From: an uncultured Thermoguttaceae bacterium
GTDB lineage: Bacteria; Planctomycetota; Planctomycetia; Pirellulales; Thermoguttaceae
Reading direction: 5' to 3'
NCBI GenBank assembly: GCA_937951625.1
Contig: CALFBP010000050.1
Location: 1-52,465 of the forward strand
Length of the DNA stretch: 52,465 bases
The translations under genes and the position numbers were made by a program. Under the pieces are notes generated by a model. The model did not search any database, was not told where the DNA came from, and saw nothing but the letters and a program-made list of their open reading frames with translations. Within the stretch, counting starts at the first letter, position 1. Every line of letters starts with the position of its first letter. Below are positions 28,762 through 37,100 of this stretch, in pieces.

Positions 28762-30096
28762 TCAGGCCTTGGCCAGCTCGGCGCTGTGGGCGTGGATTTT
28801 TTGCACGGCGGTAATGATGTCGTCCATGGCGCTGCGTTCGGCCAGCAGCATCGATTGATACATTGTTACGGTAGTCTGACAAACCTGCCGGTTGCCTTTG
28901 AGGTCCTGGAAGCTTTGACGATACGCCTTGAGGCGTTCGGGGCTGAACAGGCGTTGGAAACCGCGCGAGGCGATCGCCTCGTCGAACATCCCGTCGAAGT
29001 ACTGTTCGGAGTATCCACCGCCGCAGGGGATGCCTTCCGCTTGTAAGGCCCGAATAAACTTCCCATGCGGCAGGCCGTGGAACTCGGCGGCGTCGTACCG
29101 GAAGGGGAAGAGGTGCCAGACGGGGCGGCTGTTTTCGGGCCAACGGACGGGGTGGATGCCCGGGATTTGTTTGAGGCCGGCGATGAGGTAGTCGGCGTTG
29201 GCACGCCGGACCTCCGTCTCGCGGACGAGCTTTTCGACTTGCGCGAACAGAAGGGCGGCCTGGTAGGTTTTCATGCGGAAATTGCTTCCGCGGGTGAAAC
29301 AGCCGGAGCCTTTGAAGGTGCCCGTGGCGCGGCCGCAGTTGATGAACGAGCGGCAGCGGTCCAACAGTTCGATGCTCATCCCCGTAATCGCCCCGCCCTC
29401 GCCCGCCGGAATATGTTTCGACTCCTGGAAGCTGAAGCATCCCAGGTCGCCGAGCGTACCGCACTTGCGGCCCTTGTATTCGCCCAGCCAAGCCTGGCAG
29501 GCGTCCTCCACGACAGCCAAATTGTGCTTCTTGGCGATGGCGTTGATCCGGTCCATGTCGCAGGGGAGACCGTAGATGTGGACCGGCAAGATGGCCCGGG
29601 TGCGGTCGGTGATTCGGCTTTCGATGGAGTCAGGGTCCATGGTGAGCGTGGCTGGGTCGGTGTCGGCGAACACCGGTAAGGCCTTTTGCATGAGCACGGC
29701 GTTGTAGGTGGCGTTAAAGGTATAGGGCGAAGTGATGACTTCGTCGCCCGCGTCCACTCCTGCCACGTAGAGCGACGTAATCAAGGCCGTAGTCCCGCTG
29801 GCCGTGGCCACGCAACCCTTGGCACCGTGCAATTGGGCGTAGGCCTTTTCGAATTCCCCCACCTTCCCGCTCGCCCCCGCCGAACACCAGTGGCGGCTGC
29901 GGAATACATCCAAAATCCCCGGTTCCCAGGAGGCATCCCACTGCGGCCAGGCGACCCAGCCGCCCTTGTGTGCGGGCGTGCCTCCAAGTAAAGCGGGTTT
30001 GTCGGCCGCCGCAGCATGACGGGGAACGGCCAGGCTGGTTGCCGCCGCCGCGGCAGCCCCGGCAACAAACGATCGACGCGTGATGGTTTCTCTCAT
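28762..30096 (-). CDS. Tat-exported DegT/DnrJ/EryC1/StrS family aminotransferase (copy 2)
   Basis: A 444-residue relative of copy 1. It starts MRETITRRSFVAGAAAAAAT, a twin-arginine signal (TRRSFV) with an Ala-rich core ending RHAAA. The ATG at 30096 sits behind AAAGGGAG; an in-frame codon 38 residues upstream would bury the signal. The PLP core shows ATASGTTALITSLYVAG (97-113), VEDACQAWLGEYKG (196-209, D198) and SFQESKHIPAGEGG with K227. The late RGSNFRMKTYQAALLFAQ is the usual subunit-interface segment. Copies 1 and 2 are clearly different sequences, not a recent duplication, so they probably do different steps or form a hetero-oligomer. First gene of the minus-strand group, divergent from the sugar isomerase gene. 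Confidence 0.9.
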   Translation of the reverse strand: MRETITRRSFVAGAAAAAATSLAVPRHAAAADKPALLGGTPAHKGGWVAWPQWDASWEPGILDVFRSRHWCSAGASGKVGEFEKAYAQLHGAKGCVATASGTTALITSLYVAGVDAGDEVITSPYTFNATYNAVLMQKALPVFADTDPATLTMDPDSIESRITDRTRAILPVHIYGLPCDMDRINAIAKKHNLAVVEDACQAWLGEYKGRKCGTLGDLGCFSFQESKHIPAGEGGAITGMSIELLDRCRSFINCGRATGTFKGSGCFTRGSNFRMKTYQAALLFAQVEKLVRETEVRRANADYLIAGLKQIPGIHPVRWPENSRPVWHLFPFRYDAAEFHGLPHGKFIRALQAEGIPCGGGYSEQYFDGMFDEAIASRGFQRLFSPERLKAYRQSFQDLKGNRQVCQTTVTMYQSMLLAERSAMDDIITAVQKIHAHSAELAKA

Positions 30097-30143
30097 CGTG
30101 TGGCTCCCTTTAGTTATCCGAACTCGGTAATTCCCAACTGTGG

Positions 30144-30172
30144 ATTTTACGACTTGGATCGGCGACTTGAAA
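30144..30172 (-). promoter_or_regulatory. candidate promoter for the exported aminotransferase group (TTTCAA-17-TAAAAT)
   Basis: Minus-strand TTTCAA (30172-30167) and TAAAAT (30149-30144), 17 bases apart, about 48 bases before the ATG at 30096. The -10 is good and the -35 weak. It lies back to back with the plus-strand promoter at 30204. Confidence 0.3.
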
Positions 30173-30203
30173 TAGAGGCCCCAGCCCCAAGCGGCCCAAC
30201 CGA

Positions 30204-30232
30204 TTGACAATCCCCTTTCCTACCCGCAGAAT
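30204..30232 (+). promoter_or_regulatory. candidate promoter for the sugar isomerase gene (TTGACA-17-CAGAAT)
   Basis: A perfect TTGACA at 30204-30209 is followed after 17 bases by CAGAAT at 30227-30232. Transcription would begin near 30239, about 40 bases before the ATG. AGGAGG at 30266-30271, eight bases ahead of the ATG, is the best Shine-Dalgarno in the window. Confidence 0.5.
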
Positions 30233-30279
30233 AGCCCAAGGTCCAACAAGGCAACCATGTGGCATAGGAGGTTCGCGAG

Positions 30280-31110
30280 ATGGGCAAAATCGCCATTGGC
30301 ATGAATCTGGAGGCGATCCGGCGGCACGAGAAACCGTTCGAGTGGGGCGTGGAGCGGGCGGCAGAATTGGGTTACGAGTACGTCGAACCCATGATCCATT
30401 GGGGCCGTGAGCTGATGAGCGAGGCCCATTATTACCACACGGTCTCGATGTGGGACGATCCCTACCGCATCCGTCGCGCAGTCGAGAAAGCGGGGCTGAA
30501 GGTCTCCGGCGTCCAAGCCCACGGACCGATTTGCCGCCCCGACGTGCATGGCGATTATTTGAAGCAGGCCATCCGCTACGCGGCCGAGTGTGGGGCGCCG
30601 GTGGTCAACACCGATGAAGGAATCAAGGCCCCCTGGACCACGGAAGAGGAAGACCACGTCCTGATGCGCTACACCCTCTACGAGGCCGCCCAAGTGGCCG
30701 AACCCCGCGGGATCATGATCGGGCTGGAGTGCCATGCGCAATACTCCAAGACGCCCGAGGGACTCGACCGCATCTACCATCTGGTCAAGTCGCCCGCCAT
30801 CGGCATCAACCTCGACACGGGCAATGCATACCTGGCGGGCCAGGATCCCTATGCCTGGTTGGAGCACGTGCTCGATCGATTGGTCCACCTCCACGCCAAA
30901 GACATCACCGTGCAGCACTCCGAGGCGGAGCGGGGCAAAGTGACCGGGACGCCGGTGGGCTGCGGCTGCGGCGACGGGGTGATCGACTGGCGCCGCGTGA
31001 TCAACATCCTCCGCCGTTGCCCTCGCGACATCGTGATGTCCGTCGAGTGCGGCTCGATCGACGACGCGGCCCGAAGCATCAAGCACCTCAAAGCGCTGCT
31101 AGCTGAGTAA
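30280..31110 (+). CDS. xylose isomerase-like TIM-barrel sugar isomerase/epimerase
   Basis: A 276-residue cytoplasmic TIM barrel of the sugar phosphate isomerase/epimerase (AP endonuclease 2) superfamily. It has no signal peptide. Landmark strands are GYEYVEPMIHWG, VSGVQAHGPI, GAPVVNTDEG, IMIGLECHAQYSKT (E in GLECH), GINLDTGNAYLAGQDP and LVHLHAKDITVQ. VIDWRRVINILRRC and VMSVECGS close the barrel. The Glu, His and Asp residues at strand ends are the expected divalent-metal ligands. AGGAGG and a good promoter precede it. The Tat-exported oxidoreductase gene follows after 201 bases, so it probably processes sugars that the exported enzymes release or modify. The exact reaction cannot be read. Confidence 0.86.
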   Translation: MGKIAIGMNLEAIRRHEKPFEWGVERAAELGYEYVEPMIHWGRELMSEAHYYHTVSMWDDPYRIRRAVEKAGLKVSGVQAHGPICRPDVHGDYLKQAIRYAAECGAPVVNTDEGIKAPWTTEEEDHVLMRYTLYEAAQVAEPRGIMIGLECHAQYSKTPEGLDRIYHLVKSPAIGINLDTGNAYLAGQDPYAWLEHVLDRLVHLHAKDITVQHSEAERGKVTGTPVGCGCGDGVIDWRRVINILRRCPRDIVMSVECGSIDDAARSIKHLKALLAE

Positions 31111-31311
31111 GCCGACTTCAAGGTCGGAAAGTGTGTTGAAACGCACCGTTGGAAATCAAGCCAGCAAGCACGAAGGGGAGGGTTGGTCCAGGCCCACGAA
31201 TGGTGACGCGGACACTCCACACGTTGTTCCCAAGGAAGTCGTGTTCTTGGGACTTGCGAACCGGCGCACAACGATGTTTGGCAAGCACATCCGCAGTCAA
31301 AGGGGTTTCCC

Positions 31312-32670
31312 ATGAACCCGATCCTCCATCCGTTCATCTCGCGGCGAAGCCTTCTTCGCTCCGCGACAGCCTTGGCGGCGGTTCCCTGGGTCGTTCCCTC
31401 GTCGGCGATCGGCGCTGACGGCGCCACCCCCGCCAACGATCGGATTACCTTGGGGTTCATTGGCGTGGGCTGCATGGGTCGCGGCCACTTGCGGCACTTC
31501 CTTCAATACCCTGAAGTGCAGGTGTTGGCCGTCTGCGACGTCGATGCCTGGCGATTGGAGGACGCCAAGACCACGGTGGAACGGAAGTACGCCGAGGCCC
31601 GTGCCAGCGGCGCGTATCAGGGCTGCGCTGCCTACGTGGACCTTCGGGAACTGCTGGCCCGAGCCGACATCGACGCCGTGGTCATCGTTACCGGCGACCG
31701 TTGGCACGCCGTCGCCACGGTCTTGGCGGTCGAGGCGGGCAAGGACGTGTACGTCGAGAAGCCGCTATGCCTGACGATTGCCGAGGGCCGCGCGATGGTC
31801 GAGGCGGTGCGGCGTCATGGCCGCGTGTGCCAGGTCGGCTTGCAACAGCGTTCGGGGCGCGAGTTCCGCATTGCCTGCCAGTTGGTTCAGGACGGCGCTT
31901 TGGGAAAGATCGACCGCATCTACACCATCTTCAATCAGCCCAGCATCGACATCCAACTTCCCGCCGAGCCTGTCCCGCCCACGCTCCACTGGGACCTCTG
32001 GCTCGGCCCGTCCCCGTGGCGGCCGTTCAATCATCGCTTCCATTATCTCGGTCAGCCGCTGAACGTCGTGCCGTGGGAGTTTTGTCGGGATTTTGGCAAC
32101 GGGGGCATCGCCAGCGGCGGGGTCCACGCCTTCGACGTGGTGCAATGGGCCCTGGGGATGGACGCCTCAGGACCGGTCGAGGTCATCCCACCCGAAACCG
32201 GACTGTTTCCGGATCTGACCTTCAAGTATCCCGGCGGGGAGCTGTTGCACGTGACCGACGGCCGCCTAGACACCCGGCGCCATGCGGTACCCAAGGGCTG
32301 GGACCCGCGGACGCCGATTCAAGCCTTTGGGGCGCTGTTCGTGGGCGAACGGGGCTGGATCCACGTGGGTCGCAACGGCTACTTGGCCTCCCACCCCGCC
32401 GAGATCGTCCGCGACCTGCCCGGCCGATACGATCACTTGCAGGCCGTCCAGGATCACCACGCCAACTTCCTCAAAGCCATCCGCACGCGAGGCCGTCCGG
32501 CCTGCGACGTGTCGATCGGGCACCAATCCACGATCCTGCCGATCCTCGGCTGCATCGCCCGCTGGACTGCCCGGGCCTTGAAATGGGACCCCTCGCGTGA
32601 GGAGTTTGTTGGCGACGACGAGGCGAACCGCTTGCGCCAGCGGGCCATGCGCGAGCCGTGGCGAGTGTAG
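31312..32670 (+). CDS. Tat-exported Gfo/Idh/MocA family oxidoreductase
   Basis: A 452-residue exported protein. MNPILHPFISRRSLLRSATA is a twin-arginine signal (SRRSLLR) with a probable cleavage after PSSAIGA. AAAGGGG precedes the ATG. The Rossmann domain has LGFIGVGCMGRGHLRHFLQY, VLAVCDVDAWRLEDA and the hallmark YVEKPLCLTIAEGRAMVEAV, with the catalytic-type Lys of EKP present. The C-terminal domain has GGVHAFDVVQWALGMDASG. It is the second gene on the plus side of the divergent locus. It differs from the 25682-27067 gene in keeping EKP, so the two are unlikely to be interchangeable. Substrate unknown. Confidence 0.88.
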   Translation: MNPILHPFISRRSLLRSATALAAVPWVVPSSAIGADGATPANDRITLGFIGVGCMGRGHLRHFLQYPEVQVLAVCDVDAWRLEDAKTTVERKYAEARASGAYQGCAAYVDLRELLARADIDAVVIVTGDRWHAVATVLAVEAGKDVYVEKPLCLTIAEGRAMVEAVRRHGRVCQVGLQQRSGREFRIACQLVQDGALGKIDRIYTIFNQPSIDIQLPAEPVPPTLHWDLWLGPSPWRPFNHRFHYLGQPLNVVPWEFCRDFGNGGIASGGVHAFDVVQWALGMDASGPVEVIPPETGLFPDLTFKYPGGELLHVTDGRLDTRRHAVPKGWDPRTPIQAFGALFVGERGWIHVGRNGYLASHPAEIVRDLPGRYDHLQAVQDHHANFLKAIRTRGRPACDVSIGHQSTILPILGCIARWTARALKWDPSREEFVGDDEANRLRQRAMREPWRV

Positions 32671-33039
32671 GTCTTGGTGCGGGCCGATTGAACCACGTGA
32701 CGTAACTGGTTCAGAAAGGCACTGCGAGCGATACTCGGGCTGAGCAAGGCCAGCGAGTCGTCTTCCCGCCCGAGTGTCCTTCGTCGTCTGTGCTCTTCTC
32801 CTTCATGCTGAGGCTCCTTTCATCGGGCGGGCGAGGGACGCTAAGGTGGACCAAACGACTGCAAGTCACAAGTCAGGTTGAGTGCAAGTCATCTCGCCTG
32901 AGATGTTTACCAGGATTTTGCATACTTCCCAAAGTTTTTGTTTTTCCTCTACAATCACCAATTGCTCCGAGGGAGGGTTTTAGTTACACTGAGGTCTTGA
33001 ACATCGTTAGGTTTATGACCAAAGAGGACCGTTGTACGT
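32671..33039. other. intergenic region with a long stem-loop and AAGTCA boxes
   Basis: 369 bp between the oxidoreductase and the zinc-ribbon gene. ACTCGGGC (32733-32740) pairs exactly with GCCCGAGT (32768-32775), probably ending the upstream transcript. Three AAGTCA boxes occur at 32863, 32870 and 32886. From about 32900 to 33010 the DNA is AT-rich and contains TACAAT at 32950-32955, a possible -10 for the zinc-ribbon/cupin pair, but no matching -35 is visible. Confidence 0.55.
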
Positions 33040-33186
33040 ATGGGAATTCGACCGCGGACCACGCATGTCAAGAGACTGAAGGCCCGGCGCTGTCAACGCT
33101 GCGGTGCCAAGGTGAATTCGCAGAGAGTGCGTTGTAAGCGTTGTCATACTGTGCTTCTGCGGCCTAGGAAAACGAGCAATAGCTGA
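33040..33186 (+). CDS. 48-residue basic zinc-ribbon protein
   Basis: A very small gene reading from ATG at 33040 to TGA at 33186: 48 residues, starting MGIRPRTTHVKRLKARR. It holds two CxxC pairs (CQRCGAK at 18-24 and CKRCHTV at 32-38) ten residues apart, the classic four-cysteine zinc ribbon. It is flanked by strongly basic tails (KRLKARR before, RPRKTSN after), so it should bind nucleic acid or ribosomal RNA. AGAGGA lies eleven bases upstream. Its TGA overlaps the ATG of the cupin gene as TGATG, implying translational coupling. Size and composition recall small ribosomal zinc-ribbon proteins, but I cannot name it. Confidence 0.75.
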   Translation: MGIRPRTTHVKRLKARRCQRCGAKVNSQRVRCKRCHTVLLRPRKTSNS

Positions 33187-33599
33187 TGCAAGGCAGATTT
33201 ACCCCGGCGAGCGAGGCGATTCGAGAAACCCTGGATTGGGGATCGCTCGGTTGGTGCAGTCGCCCTTCCAGCAACGGGGCGAAGCAGATTGTGGCCATCG
33301 AGGTCACACTCTCCCCGGGTGGCGGACATGCCTTCCACAAGCACCCCAACCAAGAGGAAGTGATCTATGTGATCGACGGCGAAGTCGAGCAGTGGTTGGA
33401 ACAAGAACGTCGAGTGATGAAGACCGGCGATTCGGTCTTCATCCCGCCCAACGCCGTTCACGCCTCGTTCAACACTAGCCAGCGCGATGCGAAGCTGCTG
33501 GCGATTCTTGGCCCTTCCATGGGTGGCGAAAGCGGCTATCAGCTCGAAGAAGTCGCGGATCAAGCCCCCTGGAATACGCTCCGCGGACAGGCGGGGTGA
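33186..33599 (+). CDS. small single-domain cupin protein
   Basis: A 137-residue cupin. Motif 1 is a perfect G(X)5HXH(X)4E(X)6G spanning G45-G65, giving metal ligands H51, H53 and E58. Motif 2 runs G81 to N96 (GDSVFIPPNAVHASFN), with ligand H92 and an Asn in place of the second glycine. So a mononuclear metal site is expected. The start overlaps the zinc-ribbon stop codon by one base (TGATG). No signal peptide. Single cupins of this size include sugar isomerases, dioxygenases and ligand sensors; nothing here chooses between them. A GC-rich hairpin six bases after the stop probably ends the transcript. Confidence 0.85.
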   Translation: MQGRFTPASEAIRETLDWGSLGWCSRPSSNGAKQIVAIEVTLSPGGGHAFHKHPNQEEVIYVIDGEVEQWLEQERRVMKTGDSVFIPPNAVHASFNTSQRDAKLLAILGPSMGGESGYQLEEVADQAPWNTLRGQAG

Positions 33600-33604
33600 G
33601 CTCC

Positions 33605-33628
33605 GCGGGCGGAAGGGCCCGCCCGTTT
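33605..33628 (+). terminator. rho-independent-type terminator after the cupin gene
   Basis: CGGGCGG (33606-33612) pairs with CCGCCCG (33619-33625) around a six-base loop and is followed by TTT. The stem is strong but the U-tract short. Confidence 0.55.
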
Positions 33629-34081
33629 GACGCTTTCCTTGTAGCGCGAGCAAGCGCCTTTTCTTTGGGCCGCTAGCGAAAGCATTCCCGATGATCGAGC
33701 GATTCTGGCTCCACTTGCGATCCCTGTTGGCTTGGCTTGCGTAGGAATGGCAGCACATCCACGTTCCTTGAAGGCAACGTTTTCGCCTAGGGAATGATGC
33801 TTCGGAGCGTCATCTGAGGTTTCCTTTCGGCATCGCGAGAGCTTTTTCCGCGAACTGGTAAAAACTCATTTGACGCCGGGCCATTCCTGACACAGGCTTT
33901 ATTTTAGCTAGTCTACCCAGCTTTTCAGCAGTTTCTCGTCAGACCGCCAGGTTGCCCCCTGGCAGACCTCCGGGAGTTGAATCGGCGGGTTCGCTTGTCG
34001 CACCCCGCGTGTTGGCGGTGACGCGACAAAGGGCCAGGCCGTGACCGCGCTCGCAGTGCGCGCTGGTCGCGTGGTTCTGCG

Positions 34082-34094
34082 GCCTCCCGGAGGC
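34082..34094 (+). promoter_or_regulatory. hairpin just upstream of the subtilase ribosome-binding region
   Basis: GCCTCCCGGAGGC forms a five-pair stem with a three-base loop and covers a GGAGG; AGAGGA follows at once and the ATG is at 34112. It closely resembles the element ahead of the ECF sigma factor gene (10622-10635). Confidence 0.45.
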
Positions 34095-34111
34095 AAGAGG
34101 ACCATGCCACC

Positions 34112-37100
34112 ATGTCACGGCGTCGTGCGATCCGAGGTCAGGCCGACAAGCAAAACACTTCCCAGCAGACGTTCCAAGAACCAAGCCAGAATCCTCCCGA
34201 GCGGTCGCGGCAGCCCATGGGGCACGGCCGCCGCGCCGCTTGTGGTTTTTCGTCGCGCCGTAAGCCGCGATTCGGAAGGCGAACCACGCGTGGCCTGAGC
34301 AAAGTCATGCGGCGCACCCGCCTGGAATGCCTTGAGCCGCGTCTTGCCCCGTCGGCAACGCCTCTCCTGTCGGTGGCCCCGGAATGGTTCCAAGATGTCT
34401 CCAATGGTTGGTGGCCGCCAAGTTCGGTTGGATCGAATTGGACCGCTTTGTCTGAGGGAGATGCGCCCGCAACGTCGACCTCTTCGCCCCAGACCAGCGA
34501 CTGGATTGTACGATTTCGCGAGTCGGCCTTGGGGGGCATCGGCGCGGTAGCGCAAACCGCGAGCCTGTTGGTGGGCTCGGGCGTGGAATTTCAAGTGCTC
34601 CGCGGGTTGGGACTGGTGGGACAGGTGTTGGTCCGCGCAGTAGGCGTTTCGCCCGACTTGGTGTCTTCAGTCTTGGCGACGAATCCCTTCATTGCCGCCT
34701 TCGAGCAAGACGTGGTCCACCAGTTCAACGTGATGCCCAATGATCCGCAAGTGGGCCAGCTCTGGGGCCTGGAAAACTCCGGCCAGACCGGCGGCGCTTC
34801 CGACGCGGACATCGACGCGGCGGCCGCCTGGGGCATCTCCACCGGCAGCCGCAACATTGTGGTCGCCGTGATCGACACCGGCGTCGATTGGCGGCACCCC
34901 GATCTGGCCGCCAACCTTTGGGTCAACCCGGGCGAAACGCCCAACGGCTTGGACGACGACGGCAACGGCTTGGTGGACGACGTTTACGGCTACAATTTCG
35001 CCGCCAACACCGGCGATCCGATGGACGACAACGGCCACGGCACGCACGTGGCGGGAACGATCGCCGCCGTGGGCAACAACGGCGTGGGGGTGACGGGCAT
35101 CAATTGGTCCGGCTCGATCATGGCCCTGAAGTTCCTCCGCGCCGACGGCTCGGGGACCACCTCGGACGCGATTCGGGCAATCAATTACGCTACGATGCAA
35201 CGCGTCCGTTTTGGCGTCAACGTCCGCGTGATGAACATGAGTTGGGGCGGCGGTGGGTTCTCTTCCGCGTTGCGCGACGCGATTCAGGCGGCGGGCGACG
35301 CGGGAATCCTCGCCGTGGCGGCCGCCGGCAACAGCGCGCGGAACAATGATCTCGCCCCTCAGTACCCCTCGAGCTACGAAGTCTCGACCCTCGTCGCCGT
35401 CGCCGCCACCGACCACCGCGATCAACTGGCCAGTTTCAGCAACTACGGGGCGGCGAGCGTCGATCTGGCCGCCCCCGGCGTGTCGATCCTCAGCACCTAC
35501 CCGAACAACCGCTACGTGGCCCTTTCCGGCACGAGCATGGCCACACCGCACGTCGCCGGCGTGGCCGCTTTGGCTTGGTCCGTGGCGCCGAACGCCACGG
35601 TGGCTGAAATCAAAAACGCCCTGTTGGGCGGAGTGGACCAGCTTGCTAGCCTCCGCGGCAAAGTCCTTAGCGGCGGCCGACTGAACGCTTACAACACGCT
35701 CCGCCTCGTGAACCCGGCGGAACCAGCCTCGCCTGTGGTCGGCACTTTGGAAATCACGCCCGACGCGCTGATCGCAGGCTCCGTGGCCACGCTCACTGCC
35801 CGCGGTGTCCACGATCCCGACGGCGCGGTTGCGAGTGTCTGGTTCTACTTGGACGCCAACGGCAACGGCCAATGGGACGCGGCCGACCGTGTTTTGGGGA
35901 GCGTTTCAACGATCGTTGACCAGCAGGCAAGCATCTCGCTTTCCACAACCGGATACTCGCCGGGCACGTACCGGGTGTTTGCCCGAGCCCAGGATACCAC
36001 GGGCCGATGGAGCAATCCGGCCTCCACGAGCTTCCAGGTCCTCGCGGCCGACGATCACGGCAACAACGCCGCGACGGCCACGACGGTGTGCGTGGGGAGC
36101 CGGGTCGCGGGTGAGATCGAGCAGAATGGGGACCGGGACTGGTTCCGTTTCACCGCCGCGGCCGGGCGGCGGTATATTTTCTTCACGGAGTTGGGATCGC
36201 TCCAGGATTCCGTGCTGACGCTGTACGCTCCGGATGGGGCGACGGTGATTGCCGTCAACGACGATGCCCCGGGGCGGGGATTGGCTTCGGAAATCGCTTG
36301 GACCGCGCCCATAAGTGGCACGTACTACCTGGAAGTTCGGGCCTATTCCACATCGCAGGTCGGCAGCTATTCCCTTGTCTTGCGAGGCGGCGTCAATACC
36401 GCGCCGAAGCTCTCGCCGATCGCCAACCAGGCGATGTCGGTCCAGCAGGACGCGATCTTTGTGACCTTGGTCGCCGCGGATCGCGAGGGCGACCCGCTTA
36501 CCTTTACGGCCGAAGTGGTCCCCAGCGATTCCCTGGCCCGGCGGGCATACGAGCTGGATCAGCGTCTGAAACTCAGCGCCCCCAGCGGCATTCTGCAAAA
36601 CCGCCTGCGGTTGCAAGAGAAATGGATGCGAGGCGAAGGAAACGCCTGGTACTTCATCCTGCCCAGCGGCGAGTTGCGACAATGGACAGGAAACGCGGCC
36701 AACAGTCCTGTCGTGGCCGCGCTCAGCCGCGACTACTGGATCAACCCTCGGCTGCTGTACAACGCACGTCCTGCGCCGCCGATCATTCCTGCCGAGGCGG
36801 TCGTTCTCGGGTTGCAAGGCAATGTGCTCACGATCAACCCGGCCGACGGGCTGGTCGGCCAATTCCAGGTCCGCGTCACGGTCTCCGACGGGGCCCTGAC
36901 CGACGCCCGAGTCTTTTCCGTTACAGTCAGCCCGTCGGGCCCGAGCGCCTCGACATTGGCCGCTGGCGGTCTGTATTCGCTTCAGCCCACGATCCTGAGC
37001 CGGGCGATCGACCAGGCGTTGGTAGGATATGCCGAGGTCCGATCGATCCGGACCGTGGCATCGCTGTGGCGTTCGATTGTCCCAGACCAGGCAACTGACG

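Larger units (their letters stand above)
33600..34111. other. 512-bp intergenic region before the subtilase gene
   Basis: Begins with the terminator of the cupin gene, then about 480 bp without a convincing coding frame. It contains a GCCAGG/CCTGGC stem at 33946-33963, a long-range TTGTCGC/GCGACAA pair near 33997-34032, and the hairpin just ahead of the subtilase ribosome-binding site. A long structured leader for the subtilase message is plausible. No RNA gene is recognised. Confidence 0.55.

Noticed and set aside
33016-33039. Upstream ATG at 33015 as the start of the zinc-ribbon gene
   Set aside because: It is 25 bases ahead of 33040 and therefore in another frame.
32790-33137. 115-codon open frame overlapping the zinc-ribbon gene
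   Set aside because: No motif and no ribosome-binding site; the overlapping 48-codon frame has four ordered zinc ligands and is coupled to the cupin.
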